From Candidatus Bathyarchaeota archaeon (GTDB lineage: Archaea > Thermoproteota > Bathyarchaeia > 40CM-2-53-6 > RBG-13-38-9), in NCBI GenBank assembly GCA_030671315.1, contig DAOUZW010000076.1, positions 1 through 6,079 of the forward strand: DNA of 6,079 nt. Reading direction: 5' to 3'. The position numbers and the translations under genes were made by a program. Shown one piece after another: positions 1-5,532 of this stretch. Numbering within the stretch: position 1 is the stretch's first letter; each line of letters opens with the position of its first letter. The notes beneath the pieces are model-generated. The model had not been told where the DNA came from, ran no database searches, and saw only the letters and a list, made by a program, of their open reading frames with translations.

Positions 1-36
1 GACTTTAAGAAATACAATTTCCTAAATTTTATAATA

Positions 37-126
37 TTATGACGGTTCACTATTACATTTTAATATATGTCTATTCATGTCCGCAAAATTAAGGCAAGAA
101 CCACATCGAGAACATTTTATTTTCAT
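37..126 (-). CDS. Putative 29-aa C2HC zinc-finger microprotein
   Basis: This small reading frame was found by eye on the minus strand. It encodes 29 residues with Cys5-x2-Cys8, an extra Cys11, and His20-x3-Cys24. That is the spacing of a treble-clef or C2H2-like zinc finger, with Phe14 and Met17 as likely core residues (CSRCGSCLNF then MNRHILKC). It starts at ATG and is preceded by AGGAG at 138-142, 11 bases upstream, and ends with TAA. The only other in-frame codons back to the upstream TGA (166-168) are not usual starts. It lies downstream of tRNA-Cys on the same strand but beyond that gene's terminator, so it probably has its own promoter; a TTTAAAA-like stretch near 184-191 is a weak candidate. 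No function can be named; such mini-fingers in archaea may bind nucleic acid or protein. The pairing of zinc ligands with a ribosome site argues for a real gene, but the shortness leaves doubt. Confidence 0.5.
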   Translation of the reverse strand: MKIKCSRCGSCLNFADMNRHILKCNSEPS

Positions 127-137
127 ATTCCAAATAT

Positions 138-142
138 CTCCT
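138..142 (-). promoter_or_regulatory. Shine-Dalgarno site of the zinc-finger microprotein
   Basis: AGGAG on the minus strand lies 11 bases before the ATG at 126. It is one of the best matches to the archaeal 16S 3' end in the window, which supports translation of the short frame behind it. Confidence 0.45.
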
Positions 143-266
143 AGTAATATAACATAAATGTTAGCTCATCTACAGGATTCGAGTTTTAAATCCAGATTTA
201 TGTTTCTCAATCAGTAATTTAGCATTTTAAAATAGACTCTGAAACACAAAAAAATTCTATAATCTC

Positions 267-293
267 AAAAAAAAATTTTCGATAAAAATCGAA
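267..293 (-). terminator. Hairpin plus T-tract terminator of tRNA-Cys
   Basis: Read on the minus strand, a perfect 6-bp stem (TTCGAT, loop TTTT, ATCGAA; 278-293) is followed after two A's by a tract of 13 bases that ends in nine T's (267-275). It begins nine bases past the end of the tRNA gene. Archaeal RNA polymerase terminates at T-tracts, and the hairpin makes this look like an intrinsic terminator for the tRNA transcript. Confidence 0.65.
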
Positions 294-301
294 TATTCTG
301 A

Positions 302-406
302 AGCCGGGTGTGGGAATTGAACCCACATACTGCGGTTATCAGCTTTACTCTATTCCAGTTTGGTAAATCTGCAGACCGCCGCCTGAAACCGTTCGGCCAC
401 CCCGGC
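302..406 (-). tRNA. tRNA-Cys (GCA) with a 31-nt intron
   Basis: The minus strand folds into a full cloverleaf. It has a GCCGGG/CCCGGC acceptor stem, D stem GCC/GGC with GG in the loop, anticodon stem GCGGT/ACCGC, a five-base variable loop, and T arm GTGGG-TTCAATT-CCCAC. The anticodon loop reads C-T-GCA-G, giving Cys, and the discriminator at 302 is U73, the cysteine identity base. CCA is not encoded. The loop is interrupted after G37 by an intron (338-368); exons are 369-406 and 302-337, giving a 74-nt mature tRNA before CCA addition. The seventh acceptor pair is a G7-A66 mismatch. The gene follows the Fe-S protein gene by 62 bases on the same strand, has a TATA-like box at the right distance, and ends at a hairpin/T-tract. 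Confidence 0.95.
338..368 (-). other. Archaeal tRNA intron at position 37/38
   Basis: The 31-nt intron sits between G37 and A38, the canonical archaeal site. A bulge-helix-bulge can be drawn: the anticodon stem, then a 4-bp helix CTGC/GCTG (C-G, a U-U mismatch, G-C, C-G), flanked by three-base bulges AGA and ATA, then an intron stem TTTAC/GTAAA with a 14-base loop. Cutting each bulge after its second base gives exactly the intron stated and a normal seven-base anticodon loop CTGCAGA. The splicing endonuclease and ligase are expected to process it; the U-U mismatch makes the central helix slightly relaxed. Confidence 0.88.
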
Positions 407-430
407 TCATTAAGTCACTAGAATAATACA

Positions 431-440
431 CAATATTTGA
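431..440 (-). promoter_or_regulatory. Candidate TATA box of tRNA-Cys
   Basis: TCAAATATTG on the minus strand is centred about 29 bases before the tRNA 5' end, where archaeal box A sits for a tRNA transcribed from near its first base. The match to the consensus is modest. Read-through from the upstream Fe-S gene remains possible, since that gene has no T-tract between its stop and the tRNA. Confidence 0.35.
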
Positions 441-468
441 ATTTTGGTCTTCTTACTCATGATTTTTT

Positions 469-1407
469 TTACGGCATTTTAGTCGATAACGCGCCACTTG
501 AACAAGCACCGACACACTCCAAACATAAAGTGCATTCAGGATCATTGAACTTCTCCCAAGGCAAATCAAGAATTCTAACCTGCATAGGACATATATTTAC
601 GCAGTCTCCGCATTTTGTGCATTTTGATGGATCTCTTTTCAAACCTAAGAAACTAAAACGCATTGGAATTGCCATAAGTGCTCCGGTAGGACATACATAT
701 CTGCACCAAAACCATGGAACCATGTAGGCCCCCACAAAAAATATTGCAAGAAGAACAAATCCTAATGCAACAATATATCCGGAAGATGTCAAATTTGTAA
801 AATTTAACAATCCAGATTCCGTGCCTGCTTGGACTAATCTAGGAATTGTGCTGAACAAAGTCGTTTCAGGTGCAATTGGTAAGAGTATGCCTTCTGCAAA
901 AGGACCAAGTGCATCCTTGTATCCACTTCCAGTTTGTAGGAATAGTGAGAGTGCTAATGTGGATGAAAAGAAAACTATCAGAAATAATACGAAGTATTTT
1001 ACCTTTATCAGAGAAACATGTTTTCTGAGAGAAACCTTAGTCGTTACACCTTTCATCTTGAGTATAAGATCTTGTATAAATCCCATTGGACACACCCATC
1101 CACAAAGAAATCTTCCAAAAACCGAACCGATCACCAATATAATGGCCAAAGGAATGAGGGGGAACAATGGATGTGAAAGCATAACCTGAAAGTAATCAAG
1201 AACACCTCCTAACAAAGTGTATGATGAATTTAGACTTGACAACACCGGCACAGGTACAGGTATGAAATTGACTTCGATGAAGGGATAAACAAATCTAAAT
1301 ACCAAAAGATTAAGAGTAAAAAATGCCAGAAATTGAATTAGATTTCTAAACAATGAATACGGGAATCTGAATGACTGAATCTTAGCAGCCTTCTGTTCAC
1401 TAGACAT
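469..1407 (-). CDS. NapH-like membrane 4Fe-4S ferredoxin protein
   Basis: A 312-residue polytopic membrane protein that probably passes electrons across or along the cytoplasmic membrane. Membrane spans are visible at about residues 22-45, 82-99, 136-157 and 209-229. Two CX3CP motifs follow spans: CGWVCPMG (Cys102, Cys106) and CRYVCPTG (Cys235, Cys239). They are the signature of the NapH/NosR/CcoG group (Fer4_5 type). The C-terminus carries two classical [4Fe-4S] sites, Cys263/266/269/273 and Cys292/295/298/302. In NapH-type proteins such modules relay electrons between quinols and a partner oxidoreductase; the partner is not in this window, so the substrate is unknown. The ATG start at 1407 is preceded by TAAGGATT, and the gene follows the 39-aa membrane gene after 11 bases, which implies one transcript. 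The gene family is certain; its exact role is not. Confidence 0.88.
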   Translation of the reverse strand: MSSEQKAAKIQSFRFPYSLFRNLIQFLAFFTLNLLVFRFVYPFIEVNFIPVPVPVLSSLNSSYTLLGGVLDYFQVMLSHPLFPLIPLAIILVIGSVFGRFLCGWVCPMGFIQDLILKMKGVTTKVSLRKHVSLIKVKYFVLFLIVFFSSTLALSLFLQTGSGYKDALGPFAEGILLPIAPETTLFSTIPRLVQAGTESGLLNFTNLTSSGYIVALGFVLLAIFFVGAYMVPWFWCRYVCPTGALMAIPMRFSFLGLKRDPSKCTKCGDCVNICPMQVRILDLPWEKFNDPECTLCLECVGACSSGALSTKMP

Positions 1408-1418
1408 AATCCTTACAC

Positions 1419-1538
1419 CTATGGAGTTCCTGGTATTCCTGTCAGCATTTTCATATAACTAAAGTGATCTACGTATACCCCCAGAACTAACATCAGTAAT
1501 CCTGCAGTCAGACACAATGATGCAATTATCTTTCTCAT
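1419..1538 (-). CDS. 39-aa single-span membrane protein
   Basis: This short ORF fills the space between the promoter and the Fe-S membrane protein gene. It encodes 39 residues: a basic start (MRKII), one hydrophobic segment at about residues 5-23, and a short tail ending in TGIPGTP that would lie outside the cell by the positive-inside rule. Translation would start at ATG 1538, with GGATG (1547-1551) eight bases upstream. An in-frame TAG closes the frame three codons earlier, leaving only a TTG as an alternative start. The predicted transcription start from the TATA box at 1579-1586 falls about 18 bases before the ATG, so it is the first gene of the transcript. Its stop lies 11 bases before the Fe-S protein start. 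I infer a small partner or assembly subunit of that protein. I do not recognise a family, and there is no lipobox or cysteine ligand set. Confidence 0.68.
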   Translation of the reverse strand: MRKIIASLCLTAGLLMLVLGVYVDHFSYMKMLTGIPGTP

Positions 1539-1578
1539 CAACTATACATCCAGATTAAACGATGAATAACGATTACCA

Positions 1579-1586
1579 ATATAAAT
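1579..1586 (-). promoter_or_regulatory. TATA box of the small membrane protein / Fe-S operon
   Basis: TTTATATT on the minus strand is a near-consensus archaeal box A. Counting about 26 bases from its centre puts transcription start near 1556, leaving an 18-base leader that contains the GGATG ribosome site of the 39-aa gene. It would drive that gene and the Fe-S membrane protein. Confidence 0.6.
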
Positions 1587-1691
1587 CATTGAATTTTCTA
1601 AAATGCATAGCTCATTTGACATATGAATCTTTCAAATAAAGCCATTATTTAGTGGAAAACTAATTCTTTGGGAATCTTAAAATAGTTCTAA

Positions 1692-1708
1692 TTATAACAT
1701 TGTTATAA
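1692..1708. repeat. 8+1+8 inverted repeat over the iscS TATA box
   Basis: TTATAACA (1692-1699), a single T, then TGTTATAA (1701-1708) form a perfect palindrome of two 8-bp arms. The right arm contains most of the iscS TATA element, so a dimeric regulator bound here would block TBP. This is the geometry of an archaeal repressor operator. The AT-rich context raises the chance of coincidence, but the perfection and the placement are suggestive. Confidence 0.45.
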
Positions 1709-1710
1709 AT
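1703..1710 (+). promoter_or_regulatory. TATA box of iscS
   Basis: TTATAAAT is centred about 26 bases before position 1733. Transcription would therefore start some 10-15 bases before the TTG start codon, giving a nearly leaderless mRNA. This fits the lack of a convincing Shine-Dalgarno site in front of iscS. It diverges from the minus-strand promoter at 1579-1586. Confidence 0.6.
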
Positions 1711-1745
1711 AGTTAGATTACAAAAAGGGTTTTGGTGCCCGATTT

Positions 1746-2915
1746 TTGAGAACAATCTATGTCGATAATGCTGCCACAACACAAGTAGATGAAGAAGTAA
1801 TAGAAGCAATGCTGCCCTACATGAGAAGCAAATATGGAAATGCGTCAAGCCTTCATTTATTCGGTCGTGAAGCATGCCAAGGTTTAGAAAAGGCTAGACA
1901 GCAAGTAGCCGATTTGTTAAATGCTTCTACTAAAGAGATTATCTTTACGTCTGGAGGGACAGAGTCAGATAATTTGGCCATCAAAGGAATAGCACATAAA
2001 CTAAAAGAAAAAGGAAAACATATCATAACAAGTAACATTGAACACCCCGCTGTGATCGAGTCATGCCAAGCATTAGCTTCGCAAGGATTTGAAATAACAT
2101 ATCTACCTGTCGATCCTTATGGCATCATCAATATAGATATTTTAAGAAAGAGCATTAAAAAAGAAACGATCCTCATATCAATCATGCACGGTAACAACGA
2201 GATCGGTACGATCGAACCAATTCAAGAGATTGGTGAGATAGCACATGAGAAAGAAATTATTTTTCATACAGATGCTGTTCAGACAGTAGGGAAAATTCCA
2301 TTAGACATGAAGCAGATGAATATTGATCTTCTTTCGATCTCTGCTCACAAAATATATGGTCCAAAAGGTGTAGGCGCACTTTTCAAAAGAGAGGGTGTTA
2401 TCCTAGAGCCATTAATTCACGGTGGAGGTCACGAACAAGGCTTTAGATCTGGCACTGAAAATGTTGTCGGAACTGTGGGATTGGGAAAGGCTGCAGAACT
2501 TTCAAGATCTAGAATGTTAGAAGACTCTAAAAAAATGTCCATAATGAGAGATAATCTAATTGAGAAGGTTACTACAGAAATTGAAGAGTCATATCTTAAT
2601 GGACATCCCAAATTACGACTTTCAAACAATGCTCATTTTAGATTCTCAGGAATAGAAGGTGAATCATTACTTCTTAGTCTTGATGAGAGAGGGATAGCTG
2701 CATCAACAGGTTCAGCATGTTCATCGAAGAAGTTGTTACCTTCACATGTTCTTATGGCTCTGGGATTAAATGAAGTTCAAGCTCATGGATCGCTAAGAAT
2801 TAGTTTAGGAAGAAATAGCGAAGAGAAAGACATAGAGTATATTCAAAATTCAATTAAAGAAATAATAGTACGTCTAAGAGAGATTTCTCCACTTTGGAAA
2901 AAACAAAAAATCTGA
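1746..2915 (+). CDS. iscS: Cysteine desulfurase (IscS/NifS family)
   Basis: A complete 389-residue PLP enzyme that removes sulfur from cysteine, giving alanine and an enzyme persulfide used for Fe-S clusters and tRNA thiolation in the cytosol. The N-terminal YVDNAATT, the TSGGTESDNLAI segment, His100 in IEHPAV, Asp176 and Gln179 in HTDAVQT, the PLP lysine Lys202 in SAHKIYGPKG, Arg234 in FRSGTEN, and catalytic Cys325 in STGSACSS all fit group I desulfurases. Length is normal apart from a short C-terminal tail, which in bacterial IscS helps contact IscU. The start is TTG: it is the only ATG, GTG or TTG codon between an upstream in-frame TAG (1710-1712) and the conserved N-terminus. No iscU or suf gene follows; the next gene is convergent. 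It is therefore monocistronic in this window, under a TATA box lying in a palindrome. Confidence 0.95.
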   Translation: MRTIYVDNAATTQVDEEVIEAMLPYMRSKYGNASSLHLFGREACQGLEKARQQVADLLNASTKEIIFTSGGTESDNLAIKGIAHKLKEKGKHIITSNIEHPAVIESCQALASQGFEITYLPVDPYGIINIDILRKSIKKETILISIMHGNNEIGTIEPIQEIGEIAHEKEIIFHTDAVQTVGKIPLDMKQMNIDLLSISAHKIYGPKGVGALFKREGVILEPLIHGGGHEQGFRSGTENVVGTVGLGKAAELSRSRMLEDSKKMSIMRDNLIEKVTTEIEESYLNGHPKLRLSNNAHFRFSGIEGESLLLSLDERGIAASTGSACSSKKLLPSHVLMALGLNEVQAHGSLRISLGRNSEEKDIEYIQNSIKEIIVRLREISPLWKKQKI

Positions 2916-2926
2916 GACATCAACAT

Positions 2927-2959
2927 AAAAAGTTAAAGTTGGGAGAAACTGAGTCTCAA
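2927..2959 (-). terminator. Weak hairpin/T5 between the convergent iscS and metE-like genes
   Basis: The 60-base gap between two convergent stops holds an imperfect hairpin (GAGA/TCTC plus TT/AA, with two bulged G's; 2939-2959). Read on the minus strand it is followed by a run of five T's (2927-2931), which could end the metE-like transcript. On the plus strand only a T4 run (2971-2974) follows. Weak, and based on position more than on sequence. Confidence 0.3.
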
Positions 2960-2975
2960 TAGCAACTCACTTTTG

Positions 2976-3944
2976 TTAAATGTTAGATCTTATTACTTGT
3001 GAATTATATTCATCCACAGCTTCCGATAATCGTTCTAGTATAAGCTCAGCAACATTAGGCGTCACATTTCTCAGACTACAATCAGGATGCGCATATACCA
3101 TATTTTCTTTACCAATCCTCGAAGAAATTTCATTGATTCTTTCTAAGATTTTTTGAATTTCATCGACATCAGTTTCATTAATTGCTAAATTATAAACGCA
3201 ACCTACGCCCAACTTGGCTTTTTCATGGAATAATGAGTTAGAAAGCAGTTTGATATTGCGTTGTTCTTTGGGTCCACTGAATCCCAAACTCACAACATCT
3301 AGATCATTTAATTTTAATAAACCTTCCAATAGTTTAGGTGAACGTTCTAAGGAGCCACAAATATGAACACTCAATGCGCCTGAGTGCTCTTTTTCATGGG
3401 ATACTTGACTTATCAAATTTTCCAATATATCTAAAGCCTTTGTTGGCTCCATATAGCCTGCCGACAAACCGGGTTCATCTAATTGGACAAATGAGCCTTG
3501 TCTAAGAAGTTCTGAGATTACTGGTCTGAGTGCTTCGGCTAAATCTTGGTATAGCTTTAGATCATTGAAACCTGAATAATATTTTAGTCCTGATGTTGCA
3601 CAAGTCAGACCTAAGGTTATAGGACCCGTTATTGTGGTTTTCAAAAATACATTATCAATCTTCAATTCTTTAAGATAACTTTGAGCATATCTAAAATCAC
3701 GTATTTTCAAAGTTTTTGAAGCATCTTCAGGAGGAGTAATCTTTGCTCCTACGCTCAATCCTTTGGGGGCAGTAATTAGACCAGGAATATCTTGGAAGTA
3801 AGTTATCATATCAGTTCTCTGTTCACCATCTGAAATGATATCTATCTTATTCCGAAGTTGGAGATCTATAATTTTCTTAATAGCTTCCTCAATTGGCATC
3901 TGAAGCTTTGGAAAACTTCCTATTACTGTTTTTTTCAGAGTCAG
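2976..3944 (-). CDS. metE: Core MetE-like methyltransferase (short cobalamin-independent methionine synthase)
   Basis: This is a single-domain protein related to the C-terminal half of MetE, which methylates homocysteine to methionine. Counting from the first ATG (3899), it shows DIISDGEQRTDM (residues 20-31), TGPITLGL (91-98), QLDEPGL (139-145), His179-x-Cys181 in SVHICGS, and Cys274 in AHPDCSLRN. The last two are zinc ligands of the family. Short archaeal and anaerobe 'core MetE' proteins of about 310-340 residues are thought to take methyl from a corrinoid protein rather than folate. The ATG at 3899 is too late: the in-frame sequence before it encodes TVIGSFPKLQ, the conserved family N-terminus. 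No ATG, GTG or TTG lies between an in-frame TAA (3948-3950) and that motif; only CTG codons at 3944 and 3938 do. I chose 3944 (322 residues), which lies 11 bases after a GGAG. The expected Glu zinc ligand is a Gly at residue 206. It follows the flippase gene by about 40 bases. It could be a MetE paralogue with another methyl acceptor. Confidence 0.82.
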   Translation of the reverse strand: MTLKKTVIGSFPKLQMPIEEAIKKIIDLQLRNKIDIISDGEQRTDMITYFQDIPGLITAPKGLSVGAKITPPEDASKTLKIRDFRYAQSYLKELKIDNVFLKTTITGPITLGLTCATSGLKYYSGFNDLKLYQDLAEALRPVISELLRQGSFVQLDEPGLSAGYMEPTKALDILENLISQVSHEKEHSGALSVHICGSLERSPKLLEGLLKLNDLDVVSLGFSGPKEQRNIKLLSNSLFHEKAKLGVGCVYNLAINETDVDEIQKILERINEISSRIGKENMVYAHPDCSLRNVTPNVAELILERLSEAVDEYNSQVIRSNI

Positions 3945-3983
3945 GATTTAGTCATCTCCGAACAGTATTAGGTAATCCCAAGG

Positions 3984-5513
3984 TTATGCTACTAACCACA
4001 TTTTCAAAATTTTTGAAATAGGAGTACCAATCCTCACTCCTAGAAATCTTCTTACGAACTCTATATCTTTATCGACTATTGCACGCAGAATTCTAAGCAT
4101 TGATAAATAAACTATAGCCCCGATTATAATGTGAATAAAAACATAGTATCTATCATCAAGTATAATTTGACTTATGATTAGAGCTCCTGCCATTACAAGC
4201 CCTGCAACCCAACTTTTCCAAAGAGCATCCCTATCTACTTGGAGGTCAATCTTTCTGGCTGTAACAGCATAAAGGCATACAAATGTTAGAATCAAGGCGA
4301 GGGCTCTAGCGATGGATGCACCTATAGGGCCAAGAATGGGAACAGTTAACATTCCAAGAAATAGCCCGGCAAGAATTGTACAGAATACTATTGATGCATA
4401 TATCTTAGTTTCCTCAAGTATCAATAGTACTTTTCCTAGCATGAGGCCAAAAACAGATACTGCAGCTGCGATGCATAGTATAATCAACGGTTCACCTGCG
4501 GATTCATAGGCTCTACCTGCAAATAGTGATAGTAATGGTGTAGCGATCGAGGCCAGTCCAAGAGATAATGGTGTAGCAACTAAAGTGAGATATCTAGACG
4601 TTGACCTAAGAGTTGTTGATAGTTTGTTTAAGCCTTCTCTACTTTTTAATTCTGAAAAATGTGGAAAAAAGCCGTCTGCTATAGCGATGGGTATGGCATA
4701 CAAATAACCAAATGCTTTGAATGCCACATTGTATACGCCTAGTTCACTAAGCGAATAACCTAATAATAAAACTCTATCAAACCAATTGTCTAACAGACTC
4801 ACAAATGCTACAGGATATAATGGCCACGAATATCTAAGGAGTATTTTTAGATCGTAAGATTTTGTATGCCAAAATGCAATAGTATGATTTATTGTCCAGA
4901 GAAATACAGCACAATTAAATGCGTTTGCTATGAGCCATCCTGAAACAATCCCAATCAATCCAAACCCTAAAAACAAAAATGTAACAACAAATGTTTGTTG
5001 AATCAAAAAGCTGATAACACCAAAAAGCCCAATTTCTCTAAGACGTTTAAGTCCAAGCAGTACTCCTGTTAATCCAGGCAGTAGACTTGCAAAAAATATG
5101 TTAACGGATAAAAGCTGTATAATATTTGTATATTGAATAGATCCAAATAGAAACTCTGACAGATATTCAGCCAAGACGAAGCATAGCAAAGATATTGTGA
5201 AAGACATTAGCAAGTTTATTCGTAATACTTGATTAGTGACTCCAGCAGCGGAATCGAGATCATCTTTTCCAAGTGATTCTGAGATAAATTTAGTCGCTGC
5301 ATTTGGCAGACCTAGTGTACAGGCCAACTGACATGTGCTCGTTACCATTAGAAGCACAGCCATTATACCCATCTCAGTCTTAGTAATTAGACGTGTGACA
5401 AATGCGAAAGCAATAATGCCTATTAGAGCACTGATTGAAGTATCGAAAACTAAGAAGGACGCCCCTCTTGCCATTCTTACAGCTGAGTCGCCCACGATAA
5501 GGTGCACCCTCAT
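3984..5513 (-). CDS. Wzx-type lipid-linked oligosaccharide flippase (MOP superfamily)
   Basis: A 509-residue integral membrane protein of the polysaccharide-export (Wzx/RfbX) branch of the MOP superfamily. These proteins turn lipid-linked sugars across the cytoplasmic membrane for surface polysaccharide, S-layer glycan or archaeal N-glycan assembly. About 14 hydrophobic spans can be placed, near residues 18-40, 47-69, 98-118, 134-154, 163-183, 185-207, 229-246, 265-283, 308-331, 342-364, 369-391, 394-416, 434-451 and 458-478. The segment with RSTSRYLTLVATP, then LLSLFAGRAYESAGEPLIIL, is typical of the family. The start is ATG 5513; Met14 (MARGASF) is a reasonable alternative, since residues 1-13 are poorly typical. 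It lies 19 bases after the tatC stop and is probably cotranscribed with it. No glycosyltransferase is in view, so the glycan is unknown. Confidence 0.85.
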   Translation of the reverse strand: MRVHLIVGDSAVRMARGASFLVFDTSISALIGIIAFAFVTRLITKTEMGIMAVLLMVTSTCQLACTLGLPNAATKFISESLGKDDLDSAAGVTNQVLRINLLMSFTISLLCFVLAEYLSEFLFGSIQYTNIIQLLSVNIFFASLLPGLTGVLLGLKRLREIGLFGVISFLIQQTFVVTFLFLGFGLIGIVSGWLIANAFNCAVFLWTINHTIAFWHTKSYDLKILLRYSWPLYPVAFVSLLDNWFDRVLLLGYSLSELGVYNVAFKAFGYLYAIPIAIADGFFPHFSELKSREGLNKLSTTLRSTSRYLTLVATPLSLGLASIATPLLSLFAGRAYESAGEPLIILCIAAAVSVFGLMLGKVLLILEETKIYASIVFCTILAGLFLGMLTVPILGPIGASIARALALILTFVCLYAVTARKIDLQVDRDALWKSWVAGLVMAGALIISQIILDDRYYVFIHIIIGAIVYLSMLRILRAIVDKDIEFVRRFLGVRIGTPISKILKMWLVA

Positions 5514-5532
5514 AAACCGATATTATTTAACA

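Noticed and set aside
145..152. TTATATTA on the minus strand as a TATA box for the zinc-finger microprotein
   Set aside because: It is only about 20 bases from the ATG, so transcription would start inside the gene and lose the AGGAG site.
437..727. Plus-strand open frame of 96 codons
   Set aside because: Antisense to the ferredoxin domain of the Fe-S gene, with no ribosome site or domain signal.
821..1189. Plus-strand open frame of 122 codons
   Set aside because: It is entirely antisense to the Fe-S membrane protein gene, whose cysteine motifs prove the minus-strand frame.
1562..1639. Plus-strand ATG frame of 25 codons (begins MNNDYQYK) in the divergent promoter region
   Set aside because: It runs across the minus-strand TATA box, has no ribosome site before it, and shows no recognisable motif.
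1665..1677. Short inverted repeat ATTC-TTTGG-GAAT upstream of iscS
   Set aside because: The arms are only 4 bp, which is expected by chance in AT-rich DNA; the palindrome at 1692-1708 is far better.
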